The notes under the pieces were generated by a model. The model made no database searches. It worked only from the letters and a program-made list of their open reading frames with translations, and was not told the origin of the DNA. Shown here one piece after another: positions 1-9,743 of a stretch of DNA of 64,000 nt. Position numbers and translations under genes: made by a program. Origin of the DNA: Caprimulgus europaeus (Eukaryota; Chordata; Aves; Caprimulgiformes; Caprimulgidae); NCBI GenBank assembly GCA_907165065.1, contig OU015532.1, positions 44,246,839-44,310,838 of the forward strand, in the 5' to 3' direction. Each line of letters starts with the position of its first letter. Position 1 is the stretch's first letter.

Positions 1-759
1 ATTCCCTTTCTGGTAGATACTTTATGACCACAGGGAGGTTATTTTATTGTATGAGATACAAAGTCATGCTTCATACTTGTTTGTTAGCCACAGTCTTTGC
101 TCTGAGCTGGTGTTGCTAGAAAAAGAAATGAAATCCAACTAAGGCCCTGATATAACTTTTTAATTTCCAGGTAGGATACAGCATCTAGATTATCTGGCAC
201 TCTCTAGGAGGTAGATCCTTTTCCTTAATGCACTTGCTAATGGAGGGAAAAACTGGTAGTTCAAGTTACAGTGGGACATGTGATTTGAGAATGGGCTGAT
301 AAGTAAATGGTACCGACAAATTGATTTTGCTTGCTTATTAGCTGGTTTTCCATTTGTGCCAAATACTGGTAGAGGCAATAACAATGAAATGCCCTTGGGA
401 AATTTAAGAATTATTTCAATTGTAGCTACTGATGTAATAATAAATTCACAGAAATTAGTCAAAAGCAAAATGAAATAATTAATCTTAATGAAAGCTTAAT
501 TGAATAAAATGTGTTTGTCTTGTCTGGTTTTGGTTTACAGAAGTATTTATGTCCAGAATTCAGCAGAGTTTTATGTGATGTGCTACAGACTGTCTTTGTC
601 TGGCAGATCTTTTATTCAGATGATCATCCTTTGAAAGTCTGTGCATAAACCTTTGGCACAGACAACGCTGAGAAAGAGGCCAGCTGGGGTCATTAGTTGA
701 GAAGGCAATAGTATTTTCCCTCCAAGCCACAGATAGAGTGTTCCACATTTCTATTTCAG
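1..759 (+). other. Last intron of the upstream plus-strand gene (partial)
   Basis: AT-rich sequence without any supported exon or repeat, running up to the splice acceptor at 758-759 (pyrimidine-rich 'ttccacatttctatttcag'). The assignment as intron is an inference from the acceptor and the coding exon that follows; the window edge cuts it. Short open frames on the minus strand at 190-468 and 560-748 show no recognisable protein features and look like chance. Confidence 0.5.
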
Positions 760-920
760 GCTACAAACCAGAGCAGGCTCTTGTTGAGCCCAAGTTTACC
801 TTCACAGGAAATCCATTGTTTGAAAAGCTAATGGAGCACCACACCCCTGTGCGCACACAGATGGGGCTCTCTGATAAATTCTCGCTCTCCAACAGACACG
901 AATACCTCAGAATTATCTGA
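760..920 (+). CDS. Terminal coding exon of an unidentified plus-strand gene (3' part only)
   Basis: A good splice acceptor (AG at 758-759) is followed by an open frame that ends at TGA 918-920. The exon begins in phase 1: two bases complete a split codon, then 52 full codons follow. The peptide begins GYKPEQALVEPK and ends RHEYLRII; it has a hydrophilic, proline and charge rich character (PLFEKLMEHHTP, MGLSDKFSLSN), no membrane segment and no motif that I recognise. The reading of a true exon rests on the acceptor, the absence of stops across it, and an amino acid composition that looks like protein rather than translated intron. The earlier exons lie left of the window, so length and function cannot be judged. 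Alternative: a chance open frame beside a cryptic acceptor, which I think less likely. The 3' UTR and polyadenylation site are not clear; AATAAA hexamers occur at about 3414 and 3892. Confidence 0.6.
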
Positions 921-1213
921 TAATGCTATTGTTAAAGTTCCAATATTGAAAGTCCTACAAGAAATGATAAATTTATTTACACAAATTTATTGCAGTAGGA
1001 AACTTGATCTGAGCAAGGTATCAAATTAGCGAGTAGGAATTGTAATGCCCAGACCAACACAAAGACAGCTCCTCAATCTGGAGTAAATTACTGTAAATTA
1101 GCAAGAATCCCAAATGCAAGGGCCAAGTTCTTCTTAAAGGAAAAGTTTGACCTGGTGTACAAAAATACTAACGATCCTGTTTATTTATTTGCCTGTGGGT
1201 GTATACAAACAAA

Positions 1214-1382
1214 AGGTTGCCCAGAGAAGCTGTGGCTGCTCCTCCCTGGAAGTGTTCTCGGCCAGGTTGGCTGAGGCTTTGAGCAACCTGGTCTAGTGGA
1301 AGGTGTCCCTGCTGATGGCAGCGGGGGTGGAGCTGGATGAGCTTTAAGGTCCCTTCCAACCCAAACCAGTCTGGGAGTCTAA
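1214..1382 (+). mobile_element. CR1 LINE 3' end fragment, sense
   Basis: Contains the order typical of the avian CR1 3' end: 'ggttgcccagagaagctgtg', 'gctttgagcaacctggtcta', 'gatgagctttaaggtccctt' and 'ccaacccaaaccag'. It is a 5'-truncated copy of the same subfamily as the copies at 25169 and 59785. It does not end in a clear octamer tail. Confidence 0.95.
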
Positions 1383-4121
1383 AAAACTACTCAGAAGAAA
1401 CCCTGTTGGTATTTAAGCAATCAATAATGTTCACCACTTTCCCCTTCCCTCTGGTGGTAGAAATAGGAGCTGAGTAAAGCCAGGAAATTTCCATGCAAAA
1501 ATGTGTTGATGATGAGCAAGTGTATTTCCTTCACAGAGGGAAATAGTGTCTAGAAGAGAGAATTAATACAGTTTTAGTGTACTCTGCAAATAATGCAGAT
1601 GCCAGAACTCCTTTGAATGCCATGCATTCAGTGATTATCAGTCTGAACAAGGAAACTTTCAAATATCGTCGTAATTAACATCTTAGGAATACCACATTAA
1701 CATATTTAGATGTTTGTAATCAGGGCTCAGCTCCAGAAATGCTGCCCCTCCTCGTCTTTTACAGTGGAAAAATGATGAGTTTGTCTGTCTGTAAGGAGGT
1801 GTGAGATTTTCCAGGAGTAGGAGATGTGTGGAGACAGTCTGAAAAATGAGAGAAGACTTCCTTCTTTTAGTCTCCATATCCAACCAGTCCAGAAATTCGG
1901 TTTCAGATTAGGTCCTACTGAAACAGTGGATCATAGGCAATACATTGAGCATCTTTGGGAAATTCGGTTGGAAAACATAGGTGCAAAACTCAATTTGTTT
2001 ATATGACTGTTCTGAGGGCATGAAACTCTGATTTTTAAAGTTTTATGCTCCCCTTGCTATACAAATAGCCTGGCAAAATACAAGTAGATTTTTAGAGGAA
2101 AAGTTAAAGGCGTCTTCTTATCACCAGAGCATTCCTGACAAATTAGAAACTCTTATTCCAAAACTTAAGGCACTTGAAAGAGATAGAGCTTTGAAAATTG
2201 AGGTCCAAACAGCCAACAATTTATGAACTCAAGTATTTCTGCTGTAAGTAACTGAAATGGGACCTTAAAGTGGGACTTCAGGTGGCAGCATCCATGTCAT
2301 TGTGAGCCCAGCTTGTCATGCAAGTCACAGTGTTGGATTTTAATCTTGAAGCAGCTTTCACTGTTCATAGTTTTAGATGATCTAAACACACTTTTGGGAT
2401 AATCTGTATTTCACTTACTCATCTGCAGAGACCAATGATTGTGTTTACATAGCTGTACTACCTGCTGCTCAGTTGTAAAAAACACACATGGAGAAGCTTC
2501 TCTTGTCTTTGCATTTCCATGATTGCCTTTCCCGTGTTCTGAGCGCATCGCCTCTGCTCTGCTGAGAGGCAGGCGCTGCTGTGATAGCAAAGCTGCCCCT
2601 GCTCCACTCCCCCAGAAGAGATACCACCGTGCAGCAGTATTTGCCACATAACCACAGGCATCTCTGATGTTTTTCGAACATCCACAACGTGATTTTTCAT
2701 TACCTGACCTGCCCCGCTCACTTTAACAGCGTTTGCACTTTGTTCCTTTTGACCTTTAAGTCTTGGCTTGCTGTAAAAGCAGTGTGTGGACAGGAACAGA
2801 ATGGTATGTCACATCAAACCCTGTCAGAGTTCAAACCGAAGAGTTGGAAAAGTGCAAGTGCTAAGAAAGAATAAGTTGACACTGATTTCTATAAACACTT
2901 TCTTCAAATGCTTTGGATACAGATAAACAGTCCTTGTGCAATATTTGTTATGGTTTCACCTGCTTGAAGCTGGGAACTGAAAGTGTTTTGATAAACGGGA
3001 CAGAAAAGTTTGTTGAGTTGCTCTGCAGCTGGAAGCACTTCTGTGTGTTATGCTGAAGTGCTACCTTACATCCAGCAACAGCAATATGTCTCAGTAATTC
3101 TATTTTTAAATTATTTTTATTTATTTGCTTTTTTTCACAGATGAGGAACTATGACCTTGTACTGCACCTACTATGACTGGCAGTAGCTGCTGGCTTTTCC
3201 TGGAAAATGAAAAATACGAGTCTTGGTGATATTATTTAATGGACATAAAAGTAAGCCTTTGTTAAAATGTTTTTAAAAGTTTCTTGTAACATTACTAACT
3301 CATGTTTTGTTCAGTGATTTGAAATTCTGTTTTACCTGCAACTGAGACTTAACAAGTGTAAGATCAGATTTCAAACCAGTGGGAAAAGTAGGAAAAATTC
3401 TGAGGGCTAGAAAATAAATATTCGATGGGCCCTTTAGAACATTCTTTAGAATTAAAAAAAATTGATTTTATATTAAAAGACTGATAATATTCTTAGGCAT
3501 TTTTTTTAAAGCTGTGTTTAACATTGGCAGTTTCTGTAATGTCCCTACTGACTGTGGCTTGATCTCCCTTTAACCCTAGTGACATGTTCTCTTTAATTCT
3601 TACGTTCTGGTTGCATTTCTGCAGATAAATCACACAGCTTTCCTGACTCGTACAGTGACTGGGCACTCATAACGACTTCTAAATGGATGATAAATTAACT
3701 GATTTATGTCTATATTCTTTCCCAACTCATTCTCTTCCTCAATATATACACTCTTTATTTAAGAGGGACTGAGGCATAACCCTCTCCCACCCCAGTTCCA
3801 TTGTTTCAAATGTGATTTCTATATTTCCTTCTCCAATATACTGGATCTAGAGCTGTTCCTGCCCATGCCTTATTCCTACTTTACAGGAGAAAATAAAGCT
3901 TGGATAAGTTTTGCTAGAGACTGCAGTATTCTTTGTAGCCAGCACAGAAACACATCTGTAACCCTCTCCTGTTCTGATTTTGGTTTTGGTGGTACTTGAG
4001 TTCTACTGTTTTATAGCGCTCTGCAATAGATAATATTGAATAGCTGGCATGAAGTAGGGCAGTTTGCATCCCCACACTGCATATGGAGGAATTCTTAAAG
4101 GTATTTTCCAACCAAAATTAT

Positions 4122-4312
4122 TCCTCTCCTCTCCTCTCCTCTCCTCTCCTCTCCTCTCCTCTCCTCTCCTCTCCTCTCCTCTCCTCTCCTCTCCTCTCCT
4201 CTCCTCTCCTCTCCTCTCCTCTCCTCTCCTCTCCTCTCCTCTCCTCTCCTCTCCTCTCCTCTCCTCTCCTCTCCTCTCCTCTCCTCTCCTCTCCTCTCCT
4301 CTCTCCTCTCCT
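4122..4312. repeat. (CTCCT)n pentanucleotide microsatellite, about 38 units
   Basis: Uninterrupted CTCCT/TCTCC units over about 191 bases, with one phase slip near the right end at 4301-4307. The plus strand is pure pyrimidine and the minus strand pure purine (AGGAG), so translated frames here are repeat artefacts (SSPLL or RREERRGE). Confidence 0.98.
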
Positions 4313-5796
4313 TGTGTGATTTAACTCTGGTGTTACCTGTAGAACTGGACATCTTTGTAAGTGAAAAATTAGCAAAGTACAGTTATACTGCAATAAATAA
4401 AAAGTATTCCAAAAACCTAAGGCAATGAACCAGCAAAATCAACACTTAATAAAAATCCCCAAATCAATCCTAGAAGTATTTTTTAAAATGCTTTCCAGCT
4501 CTGGTGATTCTTTCTTTCAAATTGATTTCTATTACTATGACAGCTAAAAACTGAATTTGCTTCAAAGGTTTTTGAGGCCATCCTAAAAAGGATAAGGATT
4601 TAAAAAAGCAAGTATTTTTATAGGAGTTGGTGATGTCCATTAAGACTTATTTATGACACTGGGGCTTAGAGCTAGTGAAGAGAAAGAGATAGTTCACAAA
4701 AGTAGAACTTCGTATTCTGTGAGGGTGAAATGTGGCCTCCTGTATGTGTTCATGTATTTGGGGGGCAAAATTAAAACATCTTTACATTTAATTTTAACTC
4801 AACTTCCTCTACAGAGTAACTTCTGAGACAGGTGGCAGGATGTCTCATCAAAGTGAAACTAGAGTTGCCCTGCTGAGATTCCACCTGCTATGGAAAAGTG
4901 CTTCCACTTTCTTGCCAAACAGAAAGAATTACCCAACTCCAGCAGATTTTGAGTCTCTCTCAATTAAAAGCGATTGATTAGGGTTGTGAGACTAAGCACT
5001 GGCAAATGTACACTGGACAACTAGAAGCCTACACCTTAAAAATGCAGAATTGTTTAACATAATTTATTTCCTAATCATAGGAGTGAAAAAGTGTCCCATG
5101 TTCTAGTGTAAATTTCCCTTCTCAAGGGTTTCAGAGCATCCACAAACCAATCTCAGCTCACCAATTCCTCAAAATAAAAATGAGGCTGACTGACAGCAGT
5201 AGCTGCTACAGCACAGTTAGAACTAGAATACAAATAAAAATAACTCCTAACTGTACCAATTATGTGCACATTTACCACATCTCATCTACTGGTATCTCCA
5301 GTGGGTCAATCCCAGTACTGTATCGTTTTCTTTGGTTGAAGATAATACATCTATAGCACAGAATGTCAAGGACTTGAAAGCAAATAAACCACCAGTGCTA
5401 TCCTCATTGCATTAAGAAATCACTTGAAATGCATTTAATTTCACACCACAGTAAGTAAAAGTGAAATCACCACAAGCATATTAATGAAGTAGCCCATTTA
5501 TTTTAGCCCTGATTTTTGTCCAGTTTGCAGACAGTGTATCTCAGAACTGTTTGCATTGAAAGCACCCTAATATTTTGTGGGTTAGGAGCCAGATTTATGT
5601 CTATAAAACAGTATTTTCCCACTAGACAGGGAAGATTTATGAGAAACATCTCTTCAGTTTTCAGATGTCTTCCTGGACAATTTCATTTGCTTACAGAATC
5701 TTGTCTTTAGGTGAGATCATACAAGCAAAGGCAACACACAGTCAAATGTCATTTGGAAAGCTGTGCCTTAGTTTCTGGATCATCTTCATGCAGCTT

Positions 5797-5930
5797 AGAA
5801 TCATAGAAGGGTTTGGGCTGGAAGGGACCTTTCAAGGTCCATCCAACCCCCCTGCAGTGAGCAGGGACATCTTCAACCAGATCAGGTTGCTCAGAGCCCC
5901 GTCCAACCTGACTTCAAATGTTTCCAGGAT
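5797..5930 (-). mobile_element. CR1 LINE 3' end fragment, antisense
   Basis: Starts with 'agaatcatagaagggtttgg', the reverse complement of a CR1 tail, followed by 'ggaagggacctttcaaggtc' and 'cctgcagtgagcagggacat'. It is nearly the same sequence as the first part of the copy at 6934, so both belong to one CR1 subfamily. Confidence 0.93.
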
Positions 5931-6933
5931 AAGGTTTCTTTCCCTTACCTGCACTGCACGCACTTTTGGCCTTTTTGCATATATTTAGACCTTTCAATTT
6001 ATTTTTTTTTCCCACTAAGGGATGGTAGGATAGCAAGTTTAAAGCTATTAATGATAGTTTAGTTTTTCTTACATTCTTTCTTATGCATGCCTCAGCAATA
6101 GTTCACTAATGGATTTATATCACAAATGGAAAATGTCTCTAAGCTCTTTTGAAACAACAACTGTTTTGTTTTTTTACCTGTGTAAACATTATACCTAACC
6201 CGATGGGTTTTGGAATTCAAATCCTTGACTAAGTTTGTAGACATGACTGCAATGTAATTGTTAGTAATTATAATAATAACTATCACAGTAATAAGAGCTA
6301 GCAGCAGCAACTCAATACTTGACAGCCATTGGCAATTTGCTTACGATTTCAATTTCTAAACTAATCACTAGTGTTGTCAGTTAGGAATTAAAACCTTAGG
6401 GAAAACAGATAAATTCATTATTTTTGCATTTCCAGATCTCTCTGGAAGGTTGCTATGGGCACAGAATATTACAACTCTCCTTTCTGTCCTCCAGACAATG
6501 CTTGCAGCAGCTGTGCCCCAAGCTCCAAGTTAGCAGGCAGCTGACCCATAACATATCAAGTCAAAAGAGGAAAACCAAGAGCACTTCCATACACCTTATA
6601 AACACATTTATGAATGTTTACTAGTTCTGGAGGGGGGAGGAGGGAACAAGGCTGGAGAAGACAAGTGTGAACAAATACATGAGAAAGCACCAATATGCAG
6701 GACAGCTCTTCTGAGACTGGGAGGGGGATGTGATAGTTACAACAAATTCCAAGAAGGATGTGGCAGTTACAAAAAAAATCCATCCCTTCCAGCTCTGGAT
6801 TTTACACAAACCATAGGATTCTGAAAGATACTCCTGTTGTGATGCCCACTGCAGATGCTACCTTCCCAGGTCTGCCATTTCATCTCCCAGGAACACTGAA
6901 ACGTTCCCACTGCACGTTACAAACTCCGAAAAT

Positions 6934-7206
6934 CAGAGAATCACAGGCTGGTTTGGGTTGAAGGGACCTTTCAAGGCCGTCCAGTCCAACCCCCCTGCAG
7001 TGAGCAGGGACATCTTCAACCAGATCAGGTTGCTCAGAGCCCCGTCCAACCTGACCTTGAATGTTTCCAGGGATGGGGCTTCTACCACCTCTCTGGGCAA
7101 CCTGGGCCAGGGTTTCACCACCCTCAGTATAAAAAATTTCATCGTGTCTAGTCTGAATCTGCTGTCTTCCAGTTTAAAACCATCACCCCTTGTCCTATCG
7201 CTGCTT
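6934..7206 (-). mobile_element. CR1 LINE 3' end fragment, antisense
   Basis: Reverse complement of a CR1 3' end: 'gagaatcacaggctggtttg', 'cagatcaggttgctcagagc', 'acctctctgggcaacctggg', and a frame remnant of the conserved C-terminal CR1 segment near 'ccatcaccccttgtcctatc'. It ends less than 100 bases before the CpG island begins. Confidence 0.95.
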
Positions 7207-7358
7207 TCCCACATGAATGCTTAGAAAATGCTAATTACATTAAACACCCTGAAAATGCGGCATCTCCCCGGGTTCATGTGCATTTCCAGGAAGCGTTTGG
7301 ACGCGGCTCAGGAGAACAAGTCCTACGTGCTGCAGGAGCGGACAGACCAGCCAGCGGT

Positions 7359-7409
7359 GCTCAGCCCGGCCAGGGGCGCTCAGCCCGGCGAGGGGTGCTC
7401 AGCCCGGCC
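7359..7409. repeat. GC-rich 19-base tandem repeat, 2.7 copies
   Basis: Unit 'gctcagcccggccaggggc' occurs at 7359-7377 and 7378-7396, with a partial third copy from 7397. Copies differ at two positions. It sits at the left edge of the CpG island. Confidence 0.9.
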
Positions 7410-7644
7410 TTGCTCTCACCCCGCGGGCACAGAGCGCTTCTGAACTCCCCCACCACAAAGTCCTGGGATTTCTGTCCTTTGCCGGGATCATCCCATCAAA
7501 GAAATCAAACCCCACTGAGCTTCTCCCTCGGGGGAGATGCAGCGGCCCCGCCAGCAGCCCTGGCCGGGCTCCGGGCAGTGCCCGCCAGCTCCTCCGCTTC
7601 TGGGCGTCCGCTGACCGGCAGCTGCGGCCGAGCCGAGCCCGCCC

Positions 7645-7704
7645 GCCGACACGGCATCGCCGACACGGCATCGCCGACACGGCATCGCCGACACGGCATC
7701 GCCG
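7645..7704. repeat. 14-base tandem repeat in CpG island, 4.3 perfect copies
   Basis: Unit 'gccgacacggcatc' is repeated four times without a mismatch at 7645-7700 and followed by 'gccg'. The length is not a multiple of three, so a frame crossing it would read it in shifting registers, which argues against coding. Confidence 0.97.
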
Positions 7705-8078
7705 CCCGGGCGCTACAGGCGGCCCCGCGGGGGGATGTCTGCCCGGAGGGCCTCAACGGCAGCCATAGACTGCCCCGCAGCCCCGCTCCGCGGCCGCCTC
7801 ATCTCCTCAACATCCCCGCGCAGGGCGAGGGACCGCGGCGGTGGAGCCGCCCCCCGCACACGCCCGTCGCCGGGGCGATCGCCGCCTTCCTGCGGCCCCG
7901 CGCCCGGCAGACAAATCGCGGCTCGTTCGGGCTCCCCAGCGGCCGCCGTGCAGGGCCGGGGGTGATGCCGGTCCCCGCTCCGCAGCCCCCGAGGCGAAGG
8001 CAGCGGCCGGGCCGCCGGCTGCGGGTGCGCGGCACAACCAGGCGAGAGGGCGCGGAGGGGGGGGCGATGTCCCCCGAG

Positions 8079-8090
8079 GCGCATGCGCGC
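8079..8090. promoter_or_regulatory. NRF1-type binding site
   Basis: The sequence 'ggcgcatgcgcg' matches the palindromic NRF1 consensus (YGCGCAYGCGCR) closely. NRF1 sites are common in CpG island promoters of broadly expressed genes. Match by eye only. Confidence 0.6.
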
Positions 8091-8249
8091 CGCGCGCTCC
8101 AGTGCCCCATGACGAGAGCGCTCCGGCGGTGGCAGGAGCCCGGCTCGCGCTCTCATAGGCTGCCTTCCCCCGGTAGGCGCGCGCCCGAGGCGGGGCTCTT
8201 CCTAGTGCGCTCGCGGGGGCGCGCGCGCGCCCGGCCCGTGGGTGGCTGT

Positions 8250-8533
8250 GGGCGCGCGCTGCCCGGCGTACGCCGCTCCTTCGCTGTCAGCTGCTCGCGC
8301 GGCGCTCCCCGCCCTCAGCGCGCGCGCGCCGCCTGCGTCTCGCGCCCCGTCTCCTCAGCCCGCCGGCGGCTCCGTTAAGCGGCGGCGGCGGGTTCCTGCT
8401 TCCGTCTCCTCAGCGCCGGGTCCCCCCGCCCTCTCCTCACCCTCACCGCCCCTCCGCTCGCCCCGGCGTCTCCCCCAGCCACTCAGTCTCGGCGACGGCA
8501 GCGCGGGCCCCCGCCAGCGGCGCCGGCACTCGG
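8250..8533 (+). other. Probable untranslated first exon of the downstream gene (start uncertain)
   Basis: A splice donor 'cgg|gtaagg' (GT at 8534-8535) sits inside the CpG island after a pyrimidine-rich, CpG-dense stretch ('cctctcctcaccctcaccgc'), as expected for a 5' UTR exon. No ATG in good context opens a frame toward the donor: the apparent long frame across this interval begins with a non-ATG codon and contains only low-complexity R/P/S/A residues. The transcription start is not visible; the left limit given is a guess. The donor position is the firmest part of this call. Confidence 0.5.
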
Positions 8534-9644
8534 GTAAGGGGATGCGGGGGCAGAGTGGGAGCCGCGGCGGCGGGGAACCGGGTACCGAGCCGAGACCCGG
8601 CTGCTCCAGCCGGCGCTCCACATCCCTCCCCCGGGCCTGGCGCTGGCGCCGCCGCTGCTGCTGCGACTCCGGCGCTGCTCAGCAACCGCCGCCGCCGGGG
8701 TGGTGGTGGCGGGGAGGGGACCGGTCTCCCGCCCTGTGCCGGGGTCCCCGCGGGCCCCTCACCTGAGGGGGGCCGGTGGGGCCTGGAGCCGCCGGGGCGC
8801 GCGGCGGGGGAAGGGGAGGCCGGGGCTTGGCGGGCGGCTGGGGCATCACCGCCGGCAGCGGGGGCCGGGCCGGGCCCTGCAGGGAGGTGCTGGGGAGCGG
8901 CGCGGGGAGCGGCGGGGTTCCCGCGGCGGGGAGCGGGGCTGCCGCCGTCCCGTTCGCCGCGGGGCGCGGGGAGCGGCCTCCAACTTTCCTTGTCCCAGGA
9001 ACTGGGGCCGCCCGAGGGGACGCCTGGTTTTGGCGGAGAGAGCTAGACGGGAAACGCGGGCTTTAGGGACCGAGCTCGGGCTGTGGGGCCGGCTGGTGGC
9101 TCGAGGAAGTGCTTGGCTTAGGCGGTGCGGAGCCCTCGGCTGCTGCCTGGGGCTTTTCCCACGGCGACCTTCACCGTATCTCAGCACGTTGAACTGCTCG
9201 GGTCTTGGATTCTGTTAGTGATGAAGCTCCGGAGGTTTTTCCTCCAGGCAGGTTTATGCTTTATGTATGCTCAAGGCTTTCACGGGTACCCACTGTATAC
9301 TAGATGCTCTCCAAAGACCAGGCTGTGACCCTCTGCTTTCAAAAGTTCATATTTGAGGGTAAAATAATAGGTAGAGACTCTCATGCCGTGGTCCAGGTCG
9401 TACCAAAAACCCTATGGCCATAGACATCAGCTGGCAAATTGCTTGTGGAAAGACTGCAAGTTCCTTGGGGCAGGACCTGTCCCTGTGTCCTCAAGGCACC
9501 CAAGGGATCATGTGCAGCAGTGTAATGTGGTCAACACACTGTGAGCCACATGCTGTGCCTGCCTGGATGTGGAAAGCAACCGTGTGTGTGTTTAGAACAG
9601 TCTTCACTTGGTGATCTGATATAGGCACTTAGTGGTTTCTTATT

Positions 9645-9743
9645 TGTGTGTGTGTATGTGTGTACTGAAACATGTGTGGCAGCTGAAACATGTGTGTTTC
9701 AATATACACATCTATATTAACATATATATATACACACACACAC
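9645..9743. repeat. (TG)n ... (TA/CA)n dinucleotide repeat pair
   Basis: An imperfect TG run at 9645-9664 and a TA-then-CA run at 9722-9743 flank a 55-base spacer that holds two 'gaaacatgtgtg' copies. The two runs are reverse complements of each other, so they could pair as a hairpin. Confidence 0.8.

Larger units (their letters stand above)
921..7280. other. Intergenic region between two plus-strand genes
   Basis: AT-rich DNA between the terminal exon of the upstream gene and the CpG island. It probably includes the 3' UTR of the upstream gene at its left end. It holds three CR1 fragments (1214, 5797, 6934) and the CTCCT microsatellite (4122). A possible exon at 3141-3250 (acceptor 'ttttttcacag', donor 'aaaagtaagc') is too weak to call. 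Otherwise nothing was recognised. Confidence 0.6.
7280..9110 (+). promoter_or_regulatory. CpG island promoter of the downstream plus-strand gene
   Basis: About 1.8 kb of very GC-rich, CpG-dense sequence in an otherwise AT-rich window, with no TATA box seen. It has a palindromic NRF1-type site at 8079-8090, several GC boxes (for example 'gaggcggggctc' near 8190) and alternating 'gcgcgcgc' runs at 8219-8231. The plus-strand orientation is inferred from the splice donor at 8534. Long open frames across the island on both strands come from low stop-codon frequency in GC-rich DNA; none shows protein family features. Antisense or divergent transcription is possible. Confidence 0.85.

Noticed and set aside
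3141-3250. Possible exon with acceptor 'ttttttcacag' and donor 'aaaagtaagc'
   Set aside because: Lies in the intergenic region, frames close quickly, and the donor is only moderate; no other evidence.
4064-4393. Open frames over the CTCCT repeat on both strands
   Set aside because: Pure simple-repeat translation (serine/proline/leucine or arginine/glutamate), not a protein.
7278-8378. 366-codon open frame across the CpG island, with several more on both strands to 9218
   Set aside because: GC-rich DNA has few stop codons; the products are low-complexity R/P/A/G/S sequence, overlap on both strands, cross a 14-base tandem repeat and show no family motif.
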